Assembly: GCF_020905345.1 (NCBI RefSeq)
Contig: NZ_JAJJMO010000001.1
Location: 2,604,001-2,668,000 of the forward strand
DNA length: 64,000 nt
DNA from: Flavobacterium pisciphilum
GTDB taxonomy: Bacteria > Bacteroidota > Bacteroidia > Flavobacteriales > Flavobacteriaceae
Direction: 5' to 3'
Below, in pieces: positions 24,108 through 31,213 of the stretch. Under the pieces are notes generated by a model that saw nothing but the letters and a program-made list of their open reading frames with translations, did no database searches and was not told the DNA's origin. Position numbers and translations under genes: made by a program. The stretch's first letter is position 1; every line of letters starts with the position of its first letter.

Positions 24108-24785
24108 CTACGCTTTAATTTTGAAACGAATATACGTAATTGCCTTATTAATTTCTAAGTATTGCTTCTCATAAAATGTTTGAAAAGCAGTTACCTCTTC
24201 TGGGCTTCCCTCATTTACGTATACATTATGATTTGCATATAAAACCTCATGACCTTCTCCATGTAACAACCCTAGGGTATAACCATGCATAAATTCACTA
24301 TCCGTTTTTAAATTTACAACACCATCTTTTTTAAGGATTTTTTTATACAACTGCAAGAATTCCGAATTAGTCATTCGGTGCTTAGTACGTTTGTATTTTA
24401 TTTGTGGATCTGGAAAAGTAATCCAGATTTCATCTACTTCATTTTCGGCAAAAATATGGTTTATCAATTCGATTTGAGTACGAATAAAAGCAACATTGTG
24501 TAAACCTGTTTCAACAGCAGTTTTAGCACCACGCCAGAAACGAGCTCCTTTTATATCGATTCCAACAAAGTTCTTGTTTGGATATCTCTCCGCTAATCCT
24601 ACTGAATACTCTCCTTTTCCACAACCTAATTCAAGTACCAACGGATTATCATTCTTAAAGAAGTCTTTATTCCATTTCCCTTTAAGCGGAAATAAATCGC
24701 CTACAACTTCTTCTCTCGTTGGTTGAAAAACGTTATCAAATGTTTCGTTTTCCTTGAATCTCTTTAGTTTATTTTTACTTCCCAC
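24108..24785 (-). CDS. trmB: tRNA (guanine-N7)-methyltransferase
   Basis: 225 residues, the family length. SAM-binding motif LELGCGKGEYSVGLA (about 51-65), IDIKGARFWRGAK, and the catalytic/tRNA region WITFPDPQIKYKRTKHR with the conserved Asp, then C-terminal TAFQTFYEKQYLE. It makes m7G46 in tRNA variable loops. The N-terminus GSKNKLKRFKENE is typical of Bacteroidota TrmB. Confidence 0.96.
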   Translation of the reverse strand: MGSKNKLKRFKENETFDNVFQPTREEVVGDLFPLKGKWNKDFFKNDNPLVLELGCGKGEYSVGLAERYPNKNFVGIDIKGARFWRGAKTAVETGLHNVAFIRTQIELINHIFAENEVDEIWITFPDPQIKYKRTKHRMTNSEFLQLYKKILKKDGVVNLKTDSEFMHGYTLGLLHGEGHEVLYANHNVYVNEGSPEEVTAFQTFYEKQYLEINKAITYIRFKIKA

Positions 24786-24855
24786 TTTTTTACAAATATT
24801 TCGGCAAAATTAAGGAATATAAACGAATGAATCGCATTGGATTTCAAAAATGAAA

Positions 24856-24904
24856 AAAACCTCATCTAACGGCTTTTTTCTACAAAAGTATTTGATGTGG
24901 TTTT
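24856..24904 (-). terminator. Terminator after amtB
   Basis: AAAACCTCATC (24856-24866) pairs with GATGTGGTTTT (24894-24904) with one mismatch. On the minus strand the stem ends in T7. Confidence 0.6.
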
Positions 24905-24922
24905 CTTTGTAAAAGGCTATAA

Positions 24923-26290
24923 TTAAATGGCACTTTTTATTTTGGGCTCTAATGTTTCATCATGTTGAGATAAATCCAATCCGATGTGTTCTGACTCCTC
25001 TGATACTCGCATTGGAATAATTAGATTTGTCAATTTAAATAGCAGGTAGGCTCCAAAGAAAGTAAATATAGAAACCAGAACCAATGCCATCATATGATGT
25101 GCAAAAACCATCCATCCGCCATGAAGCAAACTTGCTTTTTCGCCATGTGCAAAGATTGCAGTAAGAATCATTCCCATGATCCCTCCCACACCGTGACAAG
25201 CAAATACATCAAGTGTATCATCAATTTTCTTTAAGAAAGTAGCATTTACTACCATATTTGAAACCAATGCCGCACTAAATCCAAAAAACATACTTTCTGG
25301 TACTGATATAAATCCTGCTGCTGGAGTAATCGAAACCAACCCTACAACTGCTCCTATACATGCCCCTAAAGCAGATACTTTACGTCCGTTGATTCTATCA
25401 AAAAACACCCAAGTTAACATTGCTGCTGCAGATGCAGTTGTTGTTGTAGCAAAGGCCATTGCTGCCACTCCATTTGCGGCTAAAGCTGAACCTGCATTAA
25501 AACCAAACCACCCAAACCATAACATTCCTGTTCCCAATAACACAAAAGGAATATTGGTAGGTATATGTCGGCTATTTTTTCTTTTTCCTAAAACCAAAAC
25601 TCCGGCTAGTGCTGCAAAACCAGCACTCATATGCACTACTGTTCCACCTGCAAAATCTTTAACTCCAAAATAGGTTCCCAAGATTCCTGTAGGATACCAA
25701 ACGGCATGACATAAAGGAGCATAAATAAATATGGTGAACAAACATATAAAAAGTAAGTATGAGATAAAACGAACTCTTTCAGCAAATGAACCTGTAATAA
25801 TTGCTGGTGCTATCACTGCAAACTTCATTTGAAACAAAGCAAACAACATAAACGGAATCGTATTTGCCAATTGCTTATGAGGCAAAACTCCCACATAATC
25901 CATAAAGGCAAATGTTGTTGGATTTCCTACGAAGCTATAAAAATTTCCCCCTGAATGAATTCCTATTGGTTCACCAAAAGCAAGACTAAAACCTACTACT
26001 ACCCACAAAAGTGTCACTACTCCTAAGCAAATAAAACTTTGAAGCATGGTAGAGATTACATTCTTTTTCCCAACCATTCCTCCATAAAAAAAGGAAAGAC
26101 CAGGTGTCATAATCAAAACTAAGCAGCATGAAGTAAGCATCCAAGCCACATCGGCAGGAACAATATGATCTGTAGTTCCAAATTCTGAAAAAACATAATC
26201 TGTTCCGCTAACCGTTGGCCAAAACGCACCTGTTATACATACAATACTTATAATAATAAAAGAGATAATCCAGCGCTTTTCTATTTTCAT
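24923..26290 (-). CDS. amtB: Ammonium transporter
   Basis: 455 residues, eleven core TM helices plus an N-terminal hydrophobic segment. Conserved blocks: TPGLSFFYGGMVGKKNV, FAGGTVVHMSAG (first pore His), GMLWFGWFGFNAGSA and ACHGVGGIMGMI (second pore His). It conducts ammonium into the cytosol. No PII (glnK) gene lies beside it, unlike many amt loci. A -7 box and a dyad precede it, and it ends with a stem-loop terminator. Confidence 0.97.
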   Translation of the reverse strand: MKIEKRWIISFIIISIVCITGAFWPTVSGTDYVFSEFGTTDHIVPADVAWMLTSCCLVLIMTPGLSFFYGGMVGKKNVISTMLQSFICLGVVTLLWVVVGFSLAFGEPIGIHSGGNFYSFVGNPTTFAFMDYVGVLPHKQLANTIPFMLFALFQMKFAVIAPAIITGSFAERVRFISYLLFICLFTIFIYAPLCHAVWYPTGILGTYFGVKDFAGGTVVHMSAGFAALAGVLVLGKRKNSRHIPTNIPFVLLGTGMLWFGWFGFNAGSALAANGVAAMAFATTTTASAAAMLTWVFFDRINGRKVSALGACIGAVVGLVSITPAAGFISVPESMFFGFSAALVSNMVVNATFLKKIDDTLDVFACHGVGGIMGMILTAIFAHGEKASLLHGGWMVFAHHMMALVLVSIFTFFGAYLLFKLTNLIIPMRVSEESEHIGLDLSQHDETLEPKIKSAI

Positions 26291-26311
26291 TTTTAAAATA
26301 CTTTACTTCAA

Positions 26312-26337
26312 CCCTATTTTTATAGGGGTCAAAGTTA
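26312..26337 (-). promoter_or_regulatory. amtB promoter with dyad at the predicted start site
   Basis: TAACTTTG (26330-26337, minus) matches the -7 box. Immediately downstream, CCCTAT (26312-26317) and ATAGGG (26322-26327) form an inverted repeat that straddles the expected start site. It could be a repressor site or a leader hairpin. Confidence 0.5.
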
Positions 26338-26444
26338 TAAAAAAACAAATATTTTGCTTTTTAAGTATTAAAAAAATAGCACTTGCTACTAAATTATAAT
26401 CAATATTACAATTTTAAAAGCCTTTTATTGAGAGTATACCATTT

Positions 26445-26502
26445 TGAGGTTCTAATTAAGATATCAAATTATCAATACTATTATAACAAAATTCGAACCT
26501 CA
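26445..26502. repeat. Inverted repeat between amtB and the SnoaL-like gene
   Basis: TGAGGTTC (26445-26452) and GAACCTCA (26495-26502), extended inward by AATT/AATT after one mismatch, 42 bp apart. It may terminate the upstream minus-strand gene, but the loop is long and no T run follows. Confidence 0.5.
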
Positions 26503-26533
26503 GCTTTCAAAAGTCTAAAAACGAATCCTTTAC

Positions 26534-27025
26534 TTACTTTTTCTTAAGTTTCGTAATTATAGAATCCTCTATCGGTGTTTTTATTTTGACAACTTCATCC
26601 ACATTATCATTTGGAATAGTCATAGACAAGACATAATGCTTTACTTTCCATTCTTTTCCTTCTTTTACCATAACTCCCGATCCGCGGCAAACTTTCATTT
26701 GCGTATCAAGCAATTCATCAAACCAAGCTGTTTTTCCAGTTTTATCAAAAAAGACATGACGCTCTAATGCTGTGAAGTTCCAAGCTTTTCCTCTATCAAA
26801 GAAAGGCTTCGCCCAAACTTTAAAATCGGCTTTGTTCCAATTTTCTGTTGCATCTGTTCCAATAAAAATAGCATCATTAGCCATCAAAGCAAAATAAGGC
26901 TCAAAACTAGCATCGGCAGCTGCTTTATGCCAAGCATCAAGGGTTTTGTTGATTTTATCAGTATCAGAAGTTTGTGCTTTCGCAAAAGAGGTAATGAATA
27001 CCAGTAATACAATTATTTTTTTCAT
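26534..27025 (-). CDS. Exported NTF2/SnoaL-like protein
   Basis: 163 residues. Signal peptide MKKIIVLLVFITSFAKAQ, then a single NTF2-like alpha+beta barrel: INKTLDAWHKAAADASFEPYF, MANDAIFIGTDATENW, KTAWFDELLDTQ and GVMVKEGKEWKVKHYVLS. This cone fold is used by enzymes and binding proteins; no catalytic set can be assigned. Periplasmic location is likely. Upstream lies repeat-bearing intergenic DNA. Confidence 0.86.
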   Translation of the reverse strand: MKKIIVLLVFITSFAKAQTSDTDKINKTLDAWHKAAADASFEPYFALMANDAIFIGTDATENWNKADFKVWAKPFFDRGKAWNFTALERHVFFDKTGKTAWFDELLDTQMKVCRGSGVMVKEGKEWKVKHYVLSMTIPNDNVDEVVKIKTPIEDSIITKLKKK

Positions 27026-27372
27026 AGTATAAGATTATTTGTTTTTAAAGTTAAGAAAATTGGAATATAAATAGTAAAAGGTTTTCAGTTTTCAGTCGCA
27101 GAGCTTGAAACAAAGTAAACAGTAGCTGCTATCAGTTTTCAGTCGCAGTAGAAATCATTCTAATCCTTATAATCTGTGGCAAAAAAAATTAACCGCAAAG
27201 CTCGCAATGTTTATTTTAACCTGAAACCTGAAACAAAAATGAGCAATCGCAGTTTTAAGTCACAATAGGAAAACTTGAAACCTTAAACTTGAAACAAAAC
27301 TAAACACTAACACTTTTTAACAAATACAAATTAAAAAAACGAGTATATTTGAGAACTTTAAAATAATTACAC
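27026..27372. other. 347-bp intergenic region rich in short dispersed repeats
   Basis: It contains two TTTTCAGTCGCAG units (about 27089-27101 and 27136-27147), degenerate GCAATCGCAG and TAAGTCACAA forms, several (C)TTGAAAC/CCTGAAAC units, and a fragment ATCTGTGGCAAA...ACCGCAAAGCTCGCAA that resembles the composite repeat at 45570-45752. No ORF with coding character is present. The last 30 bp hold the promoter of the following lipoprotein gene. Confidence 0.65.
27344..27351 (+). promoter_or_regulatory. -7 box of the repeat lipoprotein gene
   Basis: TATATTTG 21 bp before the ATG at 27373. Confidence 0.65.
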
Positions 27373-28005
27373 ATGAATTCGAAAATCTTTATAAGCTCGT
27401 TAATCATTTCCTCAATCCTTTTAGTTTCTTGTAAAAAAGAATTAGAACCTCAAGAAAGCACTCCTGCATCTGAATTGGTAAAACTAGGATTAGCACAAGA
27501 CACGACAAAAGTAAATTCAGCAGTTCAAACACCAGCGCCAGTAGCTAATCCAAACACTGTAATGGGTGCTACTGGAGGAATTAATCCTGCTCATGGACAA
27601 CCTGGTCACCGTTGTGATATTGCAGTTGGAGCCCCATTAAATTCTGCTGCTCCAGCACAAACAACACAGCAAACCACAACCACAACTCAAACTGCTCCTA
27701 CAACAACTGTAGTAACAAATACAGCAACTACTCAAGCAACAACTACTACTGTCAAAGGAATGAATCCTCCTCATGGACAAAAAGGACATCGTTGTGATAT
27801 TGCAGTAGGCGCACCATTAAACTCTGCTGCTCCAAAAACAACTACTCAGCAAACACAATCTCAGTCAGGAACCGTTAGCCAACAAATGGCTCTTCCTCTT
27901 CCTGCACCAAATACTGATGCAACTGCTCCAGGAATGAATCCTCCACACGGACAAGAAGGACACCGTTGCGATATTGCCGTAGGTGCTGCATTACCAAAGT
28001 CATAA
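27373..28005 (+). CDS. Lipoprotein with three HGQxGHRCDIAVG repeats
   Basis: 210 residues. Lipoprotein signal with lipobox LVSC (Cys20), then KKELEPQ. Three copies of G(I/M)NPxHGQxGHRCDIAVGAxL (DNA 27577-27654, 27757-27834, 27931-28002) are separated by Thr/Gln/Ala/Pro-rich low-complexity linkers of about 32-34 residues. Each repeat has two His and one Cys, an arrangement that could bind metal, haem or redox partners. I know no function for this repeat. It is monocistronic with its own -7 box and a perfect terminator, and is anchored in a membrane facing the periplasm or surface. Confidence 0.85.
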   Translation: MNSKIFISSLIISSILLVSCKKELEPQESTPASELVKLGLAQDTTKVNSAVQTPAPVANPNTVMGATGGINPAHGQPGHRCDIAVGAPLNSAAPAQTTQQTTTTTQTAPTTTVVTNTATTQATTTTVKGMNPPHGQKGHRCDIAVGAPLNSAAPKTTTQQTQSQSGTVSQQMALPLPAPNTDATAPGMNPPHGQEGHRCDIAVGAALPKS

Positions 28006-28024
28006 ACCAACTTATCATAAAATA

Positions 28025-28059
28025 AAAACCCGAATACATTTACTATGTATTCGGGTTTT
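28025..28059. terminator. Bidirectional terminator, 15-bp perfect stem
   Basis: AAAACCCGAATACAT (28025-28039) and ATGTATTCGGGTTTT (28045-28059) with a 5-nt loop, between convergent genes. Confidence 0.93.
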
Positions 28060-28085
28060 CCATTTTTATTCTAAAAAGATATTTC

Positions 28086-29252
28086 TTATTCGATTTCAAA
28101 AATTGCTTGAATTTCAACTGCCGAATTTACTGGTAACGAAGCTGCACCAATTGTTGCTCTTGCATGTTTTCCTTTTTCTCCAAAAACTAATGCTGTTAAA
28201 TTAGAAGCCGAATTCATAATACCTGCATGCCCTGTATATTCAGGAGTTGTATTAAAATAACCAGTTAGCTGAACACATTGCTTCACTTTGTTCAAATCAC
28301 CTCCACAAGCTACTTTCAATACCGCAATAACATTTAGCATAGTTTGATACGTTGCTTCTTTAGCTTGTTCATCTGTAACAGTCGCACCTATTCTTCCTGG
28401 ATTTAATATCTTACCATCTTTCAATGCTACTTGATTGATGTATACTTTATTATTTGAAATTGTATATGGTACATAATTCCCAACTGGCATAGGAGCTTCT
28501 GGAATCACAATATTATTGTCTTTTAATACTTTATTGACATCAAAACCTACTTTAGTTTCTGCAGGAGTAACTTTTAGCATTTTAGCACTTTCAGTATTTT
28601 TTAATCCTGAAGCAACTCTCGCCAAAGCTTTACCTTGCTCTTTTGCCAAATTCAATTCGCTAGCAGAAGGTCTTGTTCCTGTAGATCCGGCTAATGAAGT
28701 TGCACCAAAAGGAGTATTTCCTTGTGGAACTGTTTTATCCAAAGTAGCTGTTCCCATAATTCCTGTAGGTACAATTACCATTCCGTGTGATGCTAGAATG
28801 TTCCAAAAAGACAAAATCGCTGCTTCTTTTCCTGCTCCTGATCCAGCCGACATAAAAACTGTTGCTGGTTTTCCTTCTAAAACTCTTGAAGTCCAAATTG
28901 GAATACTTTTACTAAAAAAGTAACTCATATCGGCACTGATGTTTGCAAAATGAACTGGGCTACCAAAAGCTACTCCATCGTAATTAGCCAATTCTTCGAT
29001 AGTTGCAACTGGCAATTTCTCTACCTCAGCATTTAGTTTTTCCTTTGGATTAATCGAAGGAACTCTTTTTATTGTTGCTTTTGTATTTGGATACTCCTGA
29101 ATTCCCTCTGCCATGGCTTTTGCCATTTTATATGTTCCTCCACTTTGAGAATGGATAAGAACCAAAACATTAGTCTCTGGTGTTTTAACTTGCGCATTTG
29201 CACCAAAACCTATAAAAATTACGGTTAATAATGCGAGTAATTGCTTTTTCAT
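28086..29252 (-). CDS. Exported flavodoxin (WrbA-like)–RidA fusion
   Basis: 388 residues. Signal peptide MKKQLLALLTVIFIGFGANA; a flavodoxin/WrbA-like domain (about 25-215) with FMN loop SQSGGTYKMA, AFGSPVHFANISAD and FMSAGSGAGKEAAI; then a RidA/YjgF domain (about 255-388) with NQVALKDGKI, the Arg of RATIGAASLPV and the Glu of AVEIQAIFE that serve imine hydrolysis in RidA. Both domains usually act in the cytosol as separate proteins. The export signal and fusion suggest a periplasmic flavoprotein oxidising a substrate to an imine that the RidA half hydrolyses; this is inference. It ends at a bidirectional terminator. Confidence 0.88.
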   Translation of the reverse strand: MKKQLLALLTVIFIGFGANAQVKTPETNVLVLIHSQSGGTYKMAKAMAEGIQEYPNTKATIKRVPSINPKEKLNAEVEKLPVATIEELANYDGVAFGSPVHFANISADMSYFFSKSIPIWTSRVLEGKPATVFMSAGSGAGKEAAILSFWNILASHGMVIVPTGIMGTATLDKTVPQGNTPFGATSLAGSTGTRPSASELNLAKEQGKALARVASGLKNTESAKMLKVTPAETKVGFDVNKVLKDNNIVIPEAPMPVGNYVPYTISNNKVYINQVALKDGKILNPGRIGATVTDEQAKEATYQTMLNVIAVLKVACGGDLNKVKQCVQLTGYFNTTPEYTGHAGIMNSASNLTALVFGEKGKHARATIGAASLPVNSAVEIQAIFEIE

Positions 29253-29538
29253 GAATTTATTTTAAATGATTTATTATTTGATATCCCATTAAGTCGCTTA
29301 TCTTTTCATAAAAAGCAAGTCTCTTTTTGAGGCTTCAAAATTACTTTTTACATTAACGAAAAGCGTTATTATTATCTTAATAGATTGATAAAATTTCAAA
29401 ACACGACCTCTAGGAAATAATTTTACTGAACTGCTCTAAAACAGCTCATTTTACTTGCTTCAAAAAAATATAATCCAATCGCACTATAAAGTAAACCAAT
29501 ATTTCTTTAACTTACATAAAAACAAATCCCCTCATTTT

Positions 29539-30195
29539 ATGAAAAAAGCAATTATTTATGGAGCAAGCGGATTGGTTGGCTCTTATATTCTTGAGTATTT
29601 GTTGAACCACTCTAACTACGATCAAATAACAATTGTAGTCCGAAAAGATCTAAACATTCAACATCCAAAATTAAAAACTTTAATTGGTGATTTCCATTCT
29701 TTGGATCATTTAGTAAAAGACATACAGACTGACGAAATCTATATCGCTCTTGGAAGTACTCAAAAGAAAACACCTGACAAAAAAATCTATTACCAAATTG
29801 ATCATGACTATCCTGTATTGGCAGCAAAACTGGCTAACGAAAATGGAGCTAAAGCTGTTTTTTTAGTTTCCTCAATTGGAGCAAACCCAAACTCAACTGT
29901 TTTTTATGTCAAAACAAAAGGAGAAACAGAACAAGATATTCTTAATCTGAATTTTGACCATACCTATATCTTCCGCCCTTCAATCATTTTAGGGAATAGA
30001 AAAGAGAGTCGACCTCTTGAAAAAGTTTCCAAAATAATAGTAAAGATTATCAATCCGCTATTTATGGGTGAATTAAGCAAGTACAAAGGCATTGAAGCGA
30101 GCGATATTGCCAAAGCAATGATTAATACTGCTAATCGTCTCCATGACAAAGTCAAAATACTTCACTGGAAAGACATGACCGCTTTATTAAAATAA
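29539..30195 (+). CDS. NAD(P)-binding Rossmann protein, HTATIP2/atypical SDR-like
   Basis: 218 residues from the ATG at 29539 (MKKAIIYGASGLVGSYILEYLL); the longer frame from 29455 adds 28 residues before the beta1-P-loop and is rejected. Nucleotide motif GASGLVGS, IALGSTQKKTPDKK, VSSIGANPNS and the Tyr-x3-Lys of YVKTKGE, then FRPSIILG. It belongs to the atypical SDRs related to TIP30/YbjT. The substrate is unknown. Ends at a perfect bidirectional terminator. Confidence 0.88.
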   Translation: MKKAIIYGASGLVGSYILEYLLNHSNYDQITIVVRKDLNIQHPKLKTLIGDFHSLDHLVKDIQTDEIYIALGSTQKKTPDKKIYYQIDHDYPVLAAKLANENGAKAVFLVSSIGANPNSTVFYVKTKGETEQDILNLNFDHTYIFRPSIILGNRKESRPLEKVSKIIVKIINPLFMGELSKYKGIEASDIAKAMINTANRLHDKVKILHWKDMTALLK

Positions 30196-30233
30196 AAAAA
30201 GGCATTATCTAAATTTGAGATAATGCCTTTTTT
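30195..30233. terminator. Bidirectional terminator, 16-bp perfect stem
   Basis: AAAAAAGGCATTATCT (30195-30210) and AGATAATGCCTTTTTT (30218-30233), 7-nt loop, between the convergent SDR and hpf genes. Confidence 0.93.
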
Positions 30234-30250
30234 AAATTATTATATATGAA

Positions 30251-30565
30251 TTAATACTCCTTCATTTTTTCAAAAGTTGTAGTAAGTGATTTTTTGATTT
30301 TACCCAAAGCTCCTTGAAAAGCTTTTTCAAGTGTATCGGCGTGATCTGTAACAGTAATAGGCTGCAATTTTACAGGACGAACTTCAATCACACATTTCTT
30401 ATCGTTTAAACTAAACTTATCTCCATTTTCATCTCCAAAATGTACTTCGATACGTGTTACCTTATCTTCAAAACGTGCCAACGATTTATTTAATTCGCCA
30501 GAGAAATAAGCTTCTAATCTTTCGTGTCCTTCTATGTTTTTGTCGGTGTTGATTTGAATTTTCAT
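30251..30565 (-). CDS. hpf: Short ribosome hibernation-promoting factor
   Basis: 104 residues, a single HPF/RaiA domain: MKIQINTDKNIEGHERLEAYF, VTRIEVHFGDENGDKF, KKCVIEVRPVKLQPITV and DTLEKAFQGALGKIKKSL. The short form promotes 100S ribosome formation or inactivation in stationary phase. Promoter box at 30593-30600. Confidence 0.94.
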   Translation of the reverse strand: MKIQINTDKNIEGHERLEAYFSGELNKSLARFEDKVTRIEVHFGDENGDKFSLNDKKCVIEVRPVKLQPITVTDHADTLEKAFQGALGKIKKSLTTTFEKMKEY

Positions 30566-30592
30566 CTTACTATATATTTAATGTTTGTTTCT

Positions 30593-30600
30593 CAAAGCTA
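30593..30600 (-). promoter_or_regulatory. -7 box of hpf
   Basis: TAGCTTTG on the minus strand, 27 bp before the ATG at 30565. Confidence 0.6.
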
Positions 30601-30673
30601 TCAAAATTTGAACAAAAAAACGAAAGAGTTAATAAAACATTATGAAAATAAATGGAGTTTTTTTTCGTGCAAT

Positions 30674-30702
30674 CTTGTCATTTCGACAAAGGAGAAATCA
30701 CA
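30674..30702. repeat. Copy of a dispersed intergenic repeat (TGTCATTTCGAC...GGAGAAATCACA)
   Basis: CTTGTCATTTCGAC followed by AAAGGAGAAATCACA. I recall near-identical segments as dispersed intergenic elements in Bacteroidota genomes; only one copy is in this window. It lies at the edge of the defence island. Confidence 0.55.
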
Positions 30703-30776
30703 CAAAAAACGCCACAACAATAGAACCACTAAGTTGTAGAAAACATGAAAATGAAAAACTCCTTATCTTAAGTGTA

Positions 30777-30884
30777 ATGAAAGAATGCAAAACCCCGCAA
30801 CTCGAAAAAACAACCCCCGAAAGCGTTTTCTATTGGTTGAATGAACTAACAGAAATTTTAAATCCTTATTTGGAAACTGAATAA
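30777..30884 (+). CDS. Possible 35-residue ORF, doubtful
   Basis: MKECKTPQLEKTTPES... ending WLNELTEILNPYLETE. The composition looks protein-like and helical, but there is no promoter box, it matches nothing I know, and it partly overlaps the region where the decayed vsr gene would continue on the other strand. It may be chance or a remnant. Confidence 0.25.
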   Translation: MKECKTPQLEKTTPESVFYWLNELTEILNPYLETE

Positions 30885-30889
30885 TTAAT

Positions 30890-31078
30890 CTATAAAATGA
30901 CAGCTTTGTTTTTTTTTAAAGATAAAGTCTGATTTACCGAGAACTGTTTTGTTATTTTTTTTCTGTAACGATAGCCTAGAATCCTTAATGCTTTTGCCAA
31001 AGACACTTTGACTTTTGTTGCAGTGTTTTTTAATGATACGTATGTTTTGGAGCATTGTTCTTGATTATGGATATCCAT
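30890..31078 (-). pseudogene. Truncated, degenerate Vsr (very short patch repair) endonuclease gene
   Basis: A 62-codon frame starting MDIHNQEQCSKTYVSLKNT and continuing KVSLAKALRILGYRYRKK aligns with the Vsr N-terminus (MDxHxxEQRSxNMxxI, T-x3-E-x-LL-x-L-x-x-G-(F/Y)RYR). The catalytic-Asp block (PGKPDIV) has become FSVNQTLS and the frame stops right after KNKAVIL, where VIFVNGCFWHGH would follow; the next in-phase codons (INYSVSK) look like its decayed continuation. Vsr nicks T:G mismatches made by deamination of 5-methylcytosine and normally accompanies C5 methyltransferases, one of which heads this operon. It lies 136 bp after the last operon gene. Confidence 0.7.
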
Positions 31079-31213
31079 ACAAATTATATTTAAAAACCAT
31101 TAATGTATTTATTATAAATCCAATAAAACTGCAATACAATTATAATTATTCCAAATCCTCAATATACTGCTCTTTTATTCCATTACCCAAAAAAACAACT
31201 AATAACCTCTATT

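Noticed and set aside
28516..28923. A 135-codon plus-strand frame within the flavodoxin-RidA gene
   Set aside because: It is antisense to well-recognised protein domains and has no promoter box or family resemblance.
30642..30776. Upstream extension of the doubtful ORF through the dispersed repeat
   Set aside because: The translation runs through a non-coding repeat and is compositionally unlike a protein.
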